A DNA stretch of 64,000 bases from Prosthecobacter sp. (GTDB lineage Bacteria; Verrucomicrobiota; Verrucomicrobiia; Verrucomicrobiales; Verrucomicrobiaceae): assembly GCA_019186985.1 (NCBI GenBank), contig JABARQ010000007.1, positions 1-64,000 on the forward strand, in the 5' to 3' direction. Both the position numbers and the translations under genes were made by a program. Within the stretch, counting starts at the first letter, position 1. Every line of letters starts with the position of its first letter. Below, piece by piece: positions 55,253 to 64,000 of this stretch. The notes under the pieces were generated by a model that searched no databases, had not been told where the DNA came from, and saw only the letters and a list, made by a program, of their open reading frames with translations.

Positions 55253-58047
55253 CACGCAAAGCAGCAGCAAGCCGAACGTCCCGTCCCCCCATTTCCATGC
55301 ATCATTCCGTCATCAACGTCGCAGCCACCTTTTCAGTCATTCTCGCAGCCGTCGCCCAGGCTCAGGAGCCTGCCCCACCCCCACCCGCCGCCGCCTCCCA
55401 GACGCCAGCGACCACGCCTGCTGAACCCGCCCCGGATTCCTCCCAACCCGCCCAGCCCGCATCTCCCGACGCGGAGAAGCAGCCCCCACCACCTGCTCCC
55501 AACGCAGGTGAAGCAGCGCGCCCCGGCGGCCCCGGACCTGGCGGCCCCCCCGGCATGGGCCCGGGCGGCCCAGGAGGTGAGGGCGGCTTCCGCCGCCGTT
55601 TCGGAGGCGGCTTCGGCGGCCCTCCCGGCATGGGAGGCCCCCCGGGAAACGACCCGGCAAGCACTCTCTCCCAGACCATTCGCATGGAGGGCGAAAAGAT
55701 CGTCCTGCAATTTCCCAGCAACCCCGTCATGGACATGCTCAGCATCTACGAGCTGCTGACGGGCGTCACCCTCATCAAGGACACCAACATCCTGGAAGGA
55801 GCCCCCGTCAGCCTCGCCACTCCGAAGGCCGTGGACAAGGCCGAAGCCGTGAAGCTGATCGAGGCCACCCTCCTCACCAATGGTTACGCCATCGTCATGG
55901 AGCCCGATGGCAAAAGCGCACGCATCCTTCCTGCCAGGAATCAAAGCGCCAACGCCGTCCAGTTCTCCCACGGGGTCAAGTTCTACACCAACCCGCAGGA
56001 CCTCCCGGCCGGGGAAACCATCGTGACCTACTTCATGAAGCTGGAGAACCTGGATCCGGAAACCGCCGGAACCATGTTGTCCGGCCATGTCGGGCTCGGG
56101 GTCTATGGCCGTATCACGCCCGTCCTCACCCCGCCCGGCCTGCTGATCACGGAAAGCAGCACCGTGGTCAAACAGCTCATCAGCATCCGGGACGCCATCG
56201 ACATTCCGGCCACGGCCGCATCCCTGGTCACCAAGTTCATCCCGCTTGAGCACGCGGATGCCGGCACGGTGGCGCAAATCATCCAGGCCACCCTCACCGC
56301 CCAGGCTCAGGAAAAGGAAAGCAAGGGCGTGAACACCATCCGCGGCAGCGCTGCCAGCGACGGCAGGGAACGGCGGGAAGGCGACAATAACAACAGCAGC
56401 AGCAACAACCGTGATCCCCGGGAAAACGCCCCCCGGGTGAACCCGATCTTTGTCAACGGCCAGTGGGTGATCCCCAACTCCCCCTCGGAACCGACAACCA
56501 CGGCGCAGGTCGTCGCTGACACCCGGCTGAATCAGATCCTGGTCGTCGCATCCACGGCCGACTACACCTACATCGCCAGCATGATCGCCGAATTCGACAA
56601 GCCGCTGAAGGTCGACGTTCCCTTTGAGCGCAAGCTCAAATACGCAGCCGCCGTGGACGTGCTGGCGGCGGTCACCGATCTTTTGACCGAACCCGTCAGC
56701 AGCGCCACCCAGCTGCCCGGAGGCGGCAGCCTCCAGCAGCAGCGTCAGCAGAGCTTTGCCTCCACCAGCAGCCAGCTGCTGAGCGGCCGCAGCACAACAG
56801 GAACCCGTGGCGGCCAGGTCTTGAGCACGTCCGGCAGCACGGGAAGCACTGACGACACCGCGTCGGCCACCAGCGGCATCGGCTCCCGTTCCGACTTGAT
56901 TCAAGGCCCCACCGAGGACAACGCACCCATCTCCGTCCTGGTCGGCAAGACCCGCGTCGTCGCCGACCCCATGGCCAACAGCATCCTGGTCGTCGGCCGG
57001 CCAAGCGAAATCGAAAAGGTCAACGGCCTTCTCGACAAGCTCGACCGCAAGCCCTCCCAGGTCTATCTGGCCACGGTGATCGGCCAGCTGACACTGGGTG
57101 ACGGCTTTGACTTCGGCTTTGATTACCTCAACGCCATCCAGGACAGGGATGGAGGATCCAACAACTTCACCGCGGGTCAGAACGTCACCGGACTGCTTGG
57201 AAGCGGCACCACGGCACGCGTCCCCAACATCCAGACCAACATCGCCAACGCCATTCCGATGGCCAGCGGCCTCAACTTGTACGGGCATATCGGGAATGCG
57301 CTCGACGTCTATGTCTCAGCCCTGGAAACCACCGACAGGTTCAAGGTGCTGTCACGCCCGTCCGTGTTCGCCTTGAACAACAAGAAGGCGGTCATCACCT
57401 CGGGCACCTTGATTCCCGTTCCCGCTCAGACCGTTCAGAACCTCAACAACAACAACCTCGGAACCTTCACGACCACCATCGAATACCGGGATGTCGTCCT
57501 CAAGCTCGAGGTCGTGCCTCTCATCAACGAGGACGGCGAGGTCAACCTGACCATCGCCCAGATCAACGACACCGTCGTGGATGAAACCGTCATCGCCCAG
57601 AACACCGTCCCCATCATCGCCACCGAGCAGATCGTCACCTCCGTGAACGTGCGGGATGGCAACACCATCGTGCTTGGAGGCCTCATTTCTGACAGCGACA
57701 AGAAAAGCACTTCCGGCACCCCCTTCCTCAGCCGGATCCCGGGCGTGGGCAACCTGTTCAAGCACAACAAGAATGAAACAACCCGCAAGGAGCTGCTGAT
57801 CTTCATCCAGCCCCAGGTCGTCACCGACGAAGTCGACCTGCGCCAGACCTCCATCAGGGAGGATTATCGCACCAAGATCGGAGCGGAAGCCGCCGGCCGC
57901 TTCCCCCAGGACCCAGGCATGGCTCCGAATGCCGCAGCCCAGCCGGCGAATGAAGCCACAAAAAAGCCGGGCTTCTTGAACCGGATCTTCAACCGCGACG
58001 GCAGGCCGCCCAAGGCTTCTCCACCTCCCAGCCTCAGGCATCCCTGA
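55249..58047 (+). CDS. Outer-membrane secretin (GspD/PilQ family)
   Basis: The 932-aa frame starts at the ATG overlapping the previous stop. The ATG at 55297 (MHHSVINVAATFSVILAAVAQAQ) gives a cleaner signal peptide (916 aa). After a Pro- and Gly-rich stretch of about 100 residues come N0- and N1-N3-type domains with VADTRLNQILVVAS and VADPMANSILVVG. The secretin domain includes FKVLSRPSVFALNNKKA, VPIIATEQIVTSVNVRDGN and PFLSRIPGVGNLF. It forms the outer-membrane pore of a pilus or type II secretion-like machine. No ATPase, pilin or platform gene lies in the window. Confidence 0.95.
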   Translation: MTRKAAASRTSRPPISMHHSVINVAATFSVILAAVAQAQEPAPPPPAAASQTPATTPAEPAPDSSQPAQPASPDAEKQPPPPAPNAGEAARPGGPGPGGPPGMGPGGPGGEGGFRRRFGGGFGGPPGMGGPPGNDPASTLSQTIRMEGEKIVLQFPSNPVMDMLSIYELLTGVTLIKDTNILEGAPVSLATPKAVDKAEAVKLIEATLLTNGYAIVMEPDGKSARILPARNQSANAVQFSHGVKFYTNPQDLPAGETIVTYFMKLENLDPETAGTMLSGHVGLGVYGRITPVLTPPGLLITESSTVVKQLISIRDAIDIPATAASLVTKFIPLEHADAGTVAQIIQATLTAQAQEKESKGVNTIRGSAASDGRERREGDNNNSSSNNRDPRENAPRVNPIFVNGQWVIPNSPSEPTTTAQVVADTRLNQILVVASTADYTYIASMIAEFDKPLKVDVPFERKLKYAAAVDVLAAVTDLLTEPVSSATQLPGGGSLQQQRQQSFASTSSQLLSGRSTTGTRGGQVLSTSGSTGSTDDTASATSGIGSRSDLIQGPTEDNAPISVLVGKTRVVADPMANSILVVGRPSEIEKVNGLLDKLDRKPSQVYLATVIGQLTLGDGFDFGFDYLNAIQDRDGGSNNFTAGQNVTGLLGSGTTARVPNIQTNIANAIPMASGLNLYGHIGNALDVYVSALETTDRFKVLSRPSVFALNNKKAVITSGTLIPVPAQTVQNLNNNNLGTFTTTIEYRDVVLKLEVVPLINEDGEVNLTIAQINDTVVDETVIAQNTVPIIATEQIVTSVNVRDGNTIVLGGLISDSDKKSTSGTPFLSRIPGVGNLFKHNKNETTRKELLIFIQPQVVTDEVDLRQTSIREDYRTKIGAEAAGRFPQDPGMAPNAAAQPANEATKKPGFLNRIFNRDGRPPKASPPPSLRHP

Positions 58048-58063
58048 AAACCACGTCCGGCGC

Positions 58064-58717
58064 TTACTGACCCGTCTGCTGGTTTTTGATTTCGGCAGCC
58101 GCCCAGGCGTCCCACTTGGCCCAGTCCGTCCCGAAGTCCTCGCCTGCAAGAATGGTCAGCACATTGCGGACCTGTTCGTTCTGCGGATGGGCCGGATTCT
58201 TCAGCATGTTCATGAACAAAGGCATCTGCAGCACACGGTTCCGGTTCATCAGGTCGGAAAACAGCACCTCGATGACGTCAGGGTTCATCTTGGCGTCCGT
58301 AAGGAAGCCGGCGATCAATCCATAATCCTGGTCGCTCGTCAGGTTCACCAGGTGCCTGCTCGCATTCACCTGGGCCTCACCGTTCAGCTTCTTCACAAGC
58401 TCATGCAGGTCACGCGCCATCTCGGGAATCTCCTTTGTCGACCGGAGGATTTCATCAATCATGAGATCCCCTTCCTCGACAGTGTAAAGCCTGTCGCCTC
58501 CCGGAGCCATCGCCGGCTTGCCATCCTTGGAGCTTGTGGCGGATGCATCCGCAGGCTTCACCGGCTGCGGGCTGCCCTTGGCGGCGGCCGGGGCGGGAGC
58601 TGGCTTTACAACAGCCTCCTGCCCCGCCCATTGCCAGCCGAAGTACAAGGCGACGAGGAGGGCGGCGGACGAACCGAGGAGGATGATCTTGCTGCGGGGA
58701 GATGAGGCGGCTGACAT
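58064..58717 (-). CDS. Membrane-anchored protein of unknown function
   Basis: The 217-aa protein has a short cytoplasmic start, a membrane helix (about 10-30, IILLGSSAALLVALYFGW) and an Ala/Pro/Lys-rich linker to about residue 65. A mostly helical outer domain of about 145 residues follows, with no family I recognise. It is convergent with the secretin gene and 92 bp downstream of the RNase G gene on the same strand. Confidence 0.72.
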   Translation of the reverse strand: MSAASSPRSKIILLGSSAALLVALYFGWQWAGQEAVVKPAPAPAAAKGSPQPVKPADASATSSKDGKPAMAPGGDRLYTVEEGDLMIDEILRSTKEIPEMARDLHELVKKLNGEAQVNASRHLVNLTSDQDYGLIAGFLTDAKMNPDVIEVLFSDLMNRNRVLQMPLFMNMLKNPAHPQNEQVRNVLTILAGEDFGTDWAKWDAWAAAEIKNQQTGQ

Positions 58718-58809
58718 GGCGGCTTTGACAGTAGGTTTGACAGAATGTGTTCAATCACAGGCTCCAGGCGCTGCGCCGGAACGGCGGGCACCCGAAGCCA
58801 TGCCAGGCA

Positions 58810-60405
58810 TCAAGGCCTGACGTCCTCGCCGGTCTGGGCGCTGTTGATCTTGATCTCCTCGCGATGAAGGGTCGGGTCGCTGCGAAACGTCAGACGCGCC
58901 TCGTACTTCCTCTCCAGGGCGACCAGAAGCTCGCCATCCTCCGTCTTGAGCCGCTGCATGACCTCCGGATGCACCACGACAATGAGGTTCTTGTGTTCAG
59001 GACGCCCACGCCCGAGGATCGAACTCAGCGCACGCTGAAGCTCAACGCTCATGGTGGTGGTCGTCTTGACCTGCCCATGCCCCTTGCAATACGGGCAGGC
59101 CTCATAGAGGGCGCTGCTCAGGCTTTCGTGAAGACGCTGACGGGTCATCTCCATCAGGCCAAACTGGCTGATGGGCAGGACCTGTGTCTTGGCCTTGTCC
59201 CTCTTGAGATGGTCCTGCATGGCCTTGTAGACCGCCTGCTGGTCCTTGCGATGCTTCATGTCGATGAAGTCGACGACAATGAGCCCCCCCATGTTTCGCA
59301 GCCTGAGCTGCCTGGCCACCTCGGCGGCGGCCTCCAGGTTCGTTTCCACGATGACCCGGTCCTGGTCCTTGGCGCCCTTGTTGCGGCCCGTGTTGACGTC
59401 AATCGAGACCAGGGCCTCCGTCTGATCCAGCACGATGTAGCCGCCGCAGGGCAGCCAGACCTGGCGGTAAAAGGCGTTGTCGATCTGCTTCTGAATCCCG
59501 TAGGCCTCAAAAATCGCCACCTGTCCCTGATAAAAGGTGATCCGGCGCTTGGCGCGCGCGGAAATCTGCGCCGCCATCTTCTGCATGCGCTCCACGGTCT
59601 CACGATCGTCACAGGCCACCTCGTCAATGTCCTCGGTGAGGAAGTCCCTCACCGTGCGCTCGATCAGCTCCGGCTCCTGGAAGCAGCAGACAGGGGCCGC
59701 CTTGCTGTCACGCTTCGCCGTGATTTCGTTCCACTGCTCGATCAGCAGGCTCAGGTCGCGGATCACATGACGGGCGCGCTTGCCCGAAGCCTCCGTCCTC
59801 ATGATCAGCCCCATCCCCTCGGGCATGTTCACCCGCTCAATGATCTTGCGCAGCCGCGCGCGCTCCTTGGGCTCCTCGATCTTGCGTGAGATGCCGAACT
59901 GGTCGTTCTGCGGCATCAGCACCAGCAGCCGTCCCGCGAGCGAGATGTTCGTCGTGACACGCGGTCCCTTGTTGCCGATCGGCCCCTTGGTGACCTGCAC
60001 CATGATCTCCGACCCGACAGGATACAGCTGGGGGATGTCCTCGGCCTTGATCCGCTTCTGCTTCTGCTTGGCCGAGCCTCCGCGGCTCACCTCCTCCATG
60101 CCCTGGTTCGACAGGGCCTCGGGGATGGCGTCCCAGAAGTGCAGGAAGGCATTCTTGTCGAGGCCGATGTCGATGAACATCGCCTTGAGACCGTGCTCGA
60201 TGTTCTTGACCCGCCCCTTGAAGATGGATCCCACGATGGTGCTCGTGCCGGTCCTCTCAACCGTGTACTCCTCCAGCGCGCCCGAATCGAGCAGGGCCAC
60301 GCGGTTCTCGAGCTTTTCACAATTGATGACCAGGCGCGTCCCGGCCTTGATGTCCTTCTTGCCGGTGATGAACTCTTTGACTCTCTGTACGAAGCTTAAT
60401 GCCAT
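58810..60405 (-). CDS. rng: RNase E/G family ribonuclease
   Basis: The 531-aa protein has an N-terminal S1 domain (about 40-135, GSIFKGRVKNIEHGLKAMFIDIGLDKNAFLH, shown in part) and the catalytic core with Asp residues in LVSIDVNTGRNKG and GLIVVDFIDMKHRKD. A zinc-link CPYCKGHG follows near residue 435. Length matches RNase G, not RNase E, since the long disordered C-terminal scaffold is absent. It trims 16S rRNA and turns over mRNA. It follows the PBP2 gene by 23 bp, echoing the mre-rng neighbourhood of E. coli. Confidence 0.95.
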   Translation of the reverse strand: MALSFVQRVKEFITGKKDIKAGTRLVINCEKLENRVALLDSGALEEYTVERTGTSTIVGSIFKGRVKNIEHGLKAMFIDIGLDKNAFLHFWDAIPEALSNQGMEEVSRGGSAKQKQKRIKAEDIPQLYPVGSEIMVQVTKGPIGNKGPRVTTNISLAGRLLVLMPQNDQFGISRKIEEPKERARLRKIIERVNMPEGMGLIMRTEASGKRARHVIRDLSLLIEQWNEITAKRDSKAAPVCCFQEPELIERTVRDFLTEDIDEVACDDRETVERMQKMAAQISARAKRRITFYQGQVAIFEAYGIQKQIDNAFYRQVWLPCGGYIVLDQTEALVSIDVNTGRNKGAKDQDRVIVETNLEAAAEVARQLRLRNMGGLIVVDFIDMKHRKDQQAVYKAMQDHLKRDKAKTQVLPISQFGLMEMTRQRLHESLSSALYEACPYCKGHGQVKTTTTMSVELQRALSSILGRGRPEHKNLIVVVHPEVMQRLKTEDGELLVALERKYEARLTFRSDPTLHREEIKINSAQTGEDVRP

Positions 60406-60428
60406 GATGAGGTGGATGTTGAAGGTGG

Positions 60429-62720
60429 TTAATTGGGTGAACGGAACAATCTGCGGAAAAATCCCCCGGCCTTGGGGGCGGATTCAGTCTGACCGGCCGG
60501 AGCGGCGGTGTCCTCACGGCCTGAACGTGACGGTCTGGCGGCCGCCCCCCTCGAGGATGAGCGGCCGGAGCTTGCGGAGGACGACCCTGCCCGGTCCGCC
60601 TCACGCCGGATGTTCGGGGCGTTGCGTGGCTGGGCAGCGGAATCCGTGCTCTCACGTTCAGGGGCGTCACCACCGGTGTCGCCATCCTCGTCCGCCACGG
60701 CGAGCACCGGAGTGCCCTCGTCCGGATAGGTGACCGCCTCGATCTTGTTGAAATTGCCAGCGACTTCCGCCAGCCGGACGACGCCTGGGTTGTAGCCCTG
60801 CTCCAGGGCGAGCGACCTTTCCAGCACCCGCCTGGCCACCGGAGCGGCGCAGCCGCCGCCCGACTTGCCGCCCTGCACGATGACACAGACGGCGTACTTG
60901 GCGTTTACATAGGGCGCAAAGCTGATGAAAAGCGTGTGGTTGTCCTCGACCCTCACATTGCGGTCATCCCGCCTCCAGTTCTGGGCGGTGCCCGTCTTTC
61001 CAGCCACCTCCACACCCGGGATCCGGGCCGCCTTGGCAGTGCCCCCGGCATCATTGACGACCTTCCACATGCCGCGCCGCACCAGTTCCAGGTCTGAGGC
61101 CGGAAAATGCTGTCCCAGGTCGGCCCGCAGCACGGGCTTGTGACCCTCGACCACCTCACCGCCATCCATCACCTGATAGAGAAGGTGGGGCTTGAAGGAC
61201 TTGCCGCTGGCCACGGTCCCCGCCACCGACGCCATCTGCAGCGGCGATGCCAGGACCATGCCCTGCCCGATGGAAGTGTTGGCGGTGTAACCCGCACTCC
61301 AGCGCTCCTGTGGGCTGCGCAGGCGGAGCCACTGCGGGTTCGGCAGGATGCCAGCGTCCTCCTCATCCAGCTCGATGCCGGTCTTCTCCCCAAGGCCGAG
61401 CATCTTGCCCACACGGGTGATCTGGTCGATGCCGGCCGAGTTGCCATACTGGTAGAAGAAGCAGTTGCACGAGCGCATCAGGGCGTCGCTCAGCCCGAGT
61501 GAACCATGCGAACCGCCGCTCTGGCGCTGGATCCAGCACTGCATCGCCTTGGTGCCGTAGGTGACGCTGCCGCTGCAGTTGAAGCTCTGCTTCTGGATGT
61601 GCGCCAGGCATCCCGCAAGCGCGATGGGAACCTTGTAGGTCGACCCGGGCGTGAACCCGCGTGTCGCACGGTTCAGCAGCGGCCAGGTCTTGTCCTTCGT
61701 CGTCAAGGCATCCCAGTCCTCCTGCTTGATGCTCGGGATGAAGCGGTTGGGGTCAAAGTTCGGCACCGATGCCATCGCCAGAACCTCGCCGCTGTCAGGC
61801 TTGACCACGACCACGGATCCACGGCCGATGTTACCGTCACGCAGGGCCATTTCGGCAATGTACTGTATCCGCGCATCAAGGGTCAGAAACACATCGTTGC
61901 CCTTTCGGGGCGGCTCATAGGCCGAGGTGACCTCCCCGACGATGCGCCCGCGCTCGTTCTTCTGCATGACCCTGACGCCAGGACGCCCGCGCAGGTAATG
62001 GTCGAAGCTCTTCTCAACCCCGGCGCCGCCATAGTCGTCAGGCACGTAGTAATCCCAGCCCTTCCGCTCCTCGGCCGACACACGCTGGTCGTCAGGCAGG
62101 CGGACATAGCCGAGGATGTGGCAGGCAAGCGCGCCCAGCGGATAGACACGGCTGCCTCGTTCGGCAACGGTGACGCCGGGCAGCGACAGGTTGTGCTCCG
62201 CAAAGCGGCTGAACTCGGAAAAGCTCAGGTTGTCCCTGTAAACCCAGGGAATGACGCCGCCAAAGCTGCGAAAATGCACCCTCAGGTCCTGTTCCGCGTT
62301 GAACGCCGCCGCCAGCCCGAGGTCGGCAAGGCGCGACTCAATCAGCTCCTTGAACATCGTCACGATGTCCGGCTCCTCCTTCTGACGGATGATGCCACGG
62401 TCACGGAACTCCACCTTGATCATGGGCACGTCGACCTTCTTCACCCGGCACTGGCGCACATGCTCGTCGAGAACCTCCTTGAGGTTGACCCGCACCTCGA
62501 AGGTCGCCTTGTTGGTGGCGAGAACCATGCCGTTGCGGTCCTTGATCTCTCCGCGGACGCCTGGGATGCGCGCACGCTCACGCTTGGCCTCTGGCACCTT
62601 GTTCACGAAATCCTTGTGATGCTCGATCTGAAGCCACCATAGCCGATAGACCAGCACCCCGAAGCCACAGAGCATGGCCAGGGTGAAGACATGGAGCCGG
62701 AAGCGGTATTTAACGACCAT
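60429..62720 (-). CDS. mrdA: Penicillin-binding protein 2 (elongation transpeptidase)
   Basis: The 763-aa class-B PBP has a short cytoplasmic start, a membrane helix (about 9-30) and an outer pedestal. The transpeptidase domain has SxxK at Ser360 (GSTYKVP), SxN in SCNCFFYQYG, and KTG at 575-577 (GKTGTAQNW). A disordered Arg/Ser/Pro-rich tail of about 90 residues extends beyond the usual end. It crosslinks peptidoglycan during elongation. It overlaps mreD by 11 bp. The usual partner rodA is not in this block. Confidence 0.95.
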   Translation of the reverse strand: MVVKYRFRLHVFTLAMLCGFGVLVYRLWWLQIEHHKDFVNKVPEAKRERARIPGVRGEIKDRNGMVLATNKATFEVRVNLKEVLDEHVRQCRVKKVDVPMIKVEFRDRGIIRQKEEPDIVTMFKELIESRLADLGLAAAFNAEQDLRVHFRSFGGVIPWVYRDNLSFSEFSRFAEHNLSLPGVTVAERGSRVYPLGALACHILGYVRLPDDQRVSAEERKGWDYYVPDDYGGAGVEKSFDHYLRGRPGVRVMQKNERGRIVGEVTSAYEPPRKGNDVFLTLDARIQYIAEMALRDGNIGRGSVVVVKPDSGEVLAMASVPNFDPNRFIPSIKQEDWDALTTKDKTWPLLNRATRGFTPGSTYKVPIALAGCLAHIQKQSFNCSGSVTYGTKAMQCWIQRQSGGSHGSLGLSDALMRSCNCFFYQYGNSAGIDQITRVGKMLGLGEKTGIELDEEDAGILPNPQWLRLRSPQERWSAGYTANTSIGQGMVLASPLQMASVAGTVASGKSFKPHLLYQVMDGGEVVEGHKPVLRADLGQHFPASDLELVRRGMWKVVNDAGGTAKAARIPGVEVAGKTGTAQNWRRDDRNVRVEDNHTLFISFAPYVNAKYAVCVIVQGGKSGGGCAAPVARRVLERSLALEQGYNPGVVRLAEVAGNFNKIEAVTYPDEGTPVLAVADEDGDTGGDAPERESTDSAAQPRNAPNIRREADRAGSSSASSGRSSSRGAAARPSRSGREDTAAPAGQTESAPKAGGFFRRLFRSPN

Positions 62721-63330
62721 CGAAAGAGTACCTTAGGCCTTCGTAGCGGATCTCATAACGTGAGAGGCCGGCCAGCGAATATAACAAAAGAAACAACAGC
62801 GGGGATGCCAGCATCGCCAGCATGGTGTCCGTGACCATCTTGATCCAGACGGACGCGGGAAAGAACAGGGCGCCCCTGAAAAAGGTCATCAGCAGGTATT
62901 CAATCAGGAGCCAGCAGAACGTGGTGAATCCGACCAGCAGGACGGGAAGCTCCACCCTTCCCCTCTTGAACAGGGGCCGCACTCCCTGGAGAAACACCCC
63001 GCTGAGGGCAAAAAGGATGATGGAGATGCCGAAAAGCATTCCCATCCCGCCGGATATCTCCGGAGTGTCCATGGCGCCTCCCACGAGGCTGTCAGCGGCT
63101 GAGCCGGCCGCAGAGGCCCCCAGCACCGGCAGGTTTCTGGCGTCCCACAGAAATCCGGTGACGAACGCAAGCAGCAGCATCATGGGAAACGGCACCGCCA
63201 CGGCCGCCGTGAAAAAGAAGACGGGCGGCAGCAGCAGCGTCGCGTTGTAGGCCATCGGTATGCCGGGCATGAACTCCTGGGCCGCAAAGGCCAGAAGCAG
63301 CATCAGCATCGTGACAGGATAGAATATCAT
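62710..63330 (-). CDS. mreD: Rod-shape protein MreD
   Basis: I started the 206-aa protein at MIFYPVTMLMLLL; the frame to 63399 adds 23 residues that overlap the mreC end. It has about five to six membrane helices, a short loop after LWDARNLPVLGASAAG, and the typical MreD size. Identity rests on topology and its place between mreC and the PBP2 gene. It helps organise the elongation complex. Confidence 0.85.
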   Translation of the reverse strand: MIFYPVTMLMLLLAFAAQEFMPGIPMAYNATLLLPPVFFFTAAVAVPFPMMLLLAFVTGFLWDARNLPVLGASAAGSAADSLVGGAMDTPEISGGMGMLFGISIILFALSGVFLQGVRPLFKRGRVELPVLLVGFTTFCWLLIEYLLMTFFRGALFFPASVWIKMVTDTMLAMLASPLLFLLLYSLAGLSRYEIRYEGLRYSFDGR

Positions 63331-63352
63331 CTTTTCTTGCCTGGTTGCCCAC

Positions 63353-64000
63353 TCAACGGCCTGCGGGCGCCTCCTCATGCGCGTCCAGCACAAAGACATG
63401 CCGGAGCTGTGAAAAATCGACCGCAGGCTCCACCACGGCCTCGCCGGTGATGTCCTTCACTTCAAAGCGCTTCACCCTGCCGATGAGAAGCCCGGCGGGA
63501 AACACGCCGCCTTCGCCCGTTGAAACCACGGTCGCGCCCGGTGAGATCGCGGCCGCACGGTTCAAAAACCTCAGGCGCAGGTCGGGCCGCAGATCCAGTC
63601 CTCCGCGCTCTCCGGAAAGGATGCCCTGCTCCAGCGTGCCGTCGATCCTGGCGGAAACACGGCAGGCTTCATCCGTCAGCAGGATCACCTCGGCCATGTG
63701 CGGGGCCATCTTGCCGGTCTTGCCGATCAGGCCCGCCGAACTGATCACGGGCGTGTCAGTGGCCAGCCCGTCCAGCAGCCCCTTGTCGATGATCATCGTG
63801 TTCCACCATGTCGTCGACACACGCCTGACCACACGCGCTGCGGTCATCTTGAACGGAGAAGCCTTCTTGAACTCCACCAGCCCGCGCAGCTGGTTGACCT
63901 CCTCCAGGGACTGAAGGTATTTTTGCGAGATGATGCGCAGCCTCTCCACCTCAACCTGAAGCCGCTCATTCTCAAGGCTCAGCTCCCGGGTGTCCATGAC
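63353..64000 (-). CDS. mreC: Rod-shape protein MreC, partial at window edge
   Basis: At least 214 aa are visible and the gene probably continues beyond 64000, because the N-terminal membrane helix is missing. The visible part starts with a coiled coil (LENERLQVEVERLRIISQKY) and continues with the MreC beta-domains: VVRRVSTTWWNTMIIDKG, VISSAGLIGKTGKM and VVSTGEGGVFPAGLLIGRV. It scaffolds the rod complex at the inner membrane. mreD starts 23 bp beyond its stop. Confidence 0.93.
   Translation of the reverse strand, partial: VMDTRELSLENERLQVEVERLRIISQKYLQSLEEVNQLRGLVEFKKASPFKMTAARVVRRVSTTWWNTMIIDKGLLDGLATDTPVISSAGLIGKTGKMAPHMAEVILLTDEACRVSARIDGTLEQGILSGERGGLDLRPDLRLRFLNRAAAISPGATVVSTGEGGVFPAGLLIGRVKRFEVKDITGEAVVEPAVDFSQLRHVFVLDAHEEAPAGR

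Overview
The window is about 64 kb of GC-rich DNA packed with genes from a Gram-negative bacterium. The most likely host is a member of the Verrucomicrobia (Prosthecobacter/Verrucomicrobium/Akkermansia relatives), inferred from gene content. It carries lpxA (lipid A synthesis), an outer-membrane secretin operon laid out like the Akkermansia pilus-like locus, a run of four secreted sulfatases including a sulfatase-DUF1080 fusion, Ser/Thr kinases with PEGA and formylglycine-enzyme-like domains, two ECF sigma systems, citramalate synthase, and a perfect TGTTC-N4-GAACA site of the type described for verrucomicrobial LexA. Almost no start codon has a recognisable Shine-Dalgarno sequence. I see no insertion sequence, prophage, CRISPR array or rRNA; one tRNA-Arg(CCG) is present.

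Layout. 0-4.2 kb: a multidomain Ser/Thr kinase divergent from a three-gene unit (ECF sigma, small one-TM protein, membrane-anchored Spy/CnrX-like protein). 4.2-9.1 kb: secreted cyclophilin, MsbA-type exporter, tRNA-Arg, LolCD-like ABC pair. 9.2-13 kb: beta-barrel protein with a Pro-Thr repeat, beta-CASP metallo-hydrolase, alanine/Na+ symporter. 13.1-17 kb: probable operon of a 3-hydroxyacid dehydrogenase, YgfZ, a lipoprotein, a second cyclophilin and LpxA. 17-27.4 kb: PQQ-type propeller, PgeF-like protein, then a seven-gene minus-strand run (PRPP amidotransferase-like, RsgA, ECF sigma, anti-sigma, MoxR, Dus, CocE-type hydrolase). 27.4-32.6 kb: a regulatory leader with a short Ile/Leu-containing ORF, citramalate synthase, DNA polymerase I and a small protein. 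32.6-44.2 kb: a glycosidase-like secreted protein, alcohol dehydrogenase, an SOS-type Y-family polymerase and four sulfatases. 44.3-50.8 kb: RluA pseudouridine synthase, a zinc-ribbon kinase, an SGNH hydrolase, a secreted unknown, and PII behind a sigma-54-like promoter. 50.8-58.7 kb: a glycoamylase-like secreted protein and the PilMN/PilO/PilP/secretin operon. 58-64 kb: RNase G, PBP2, MreD and MreC (cut by the window edge), a rod-shape and cell-wall block.

How it fits together. The window mixes housekeeping genes (polA, rsgA, dus, rluA, lpxA, mre/PBP2, rng) with envelope and polysaccharide genes (sulfatases, glycosidase-like proteins, SGNH hydrolase, secretin, exporters) and several membrane signalling proteins. 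The strongest regulatory signals are (1) a near-consensus promoter abutting a 19-codon ORF with three ATT Ile codons and two Leu codons, followed by competing hairpins ahead of citramalate synthase, a candidate amino-acid attenuator; (2) a sigma-54 promoter ahead of PII; and (3) the LexA-type palindrome ahead of the Y-family polymerase. No search or alignment was run. Family calls rest on motifs visible in the translations and on recalled family knowledge.
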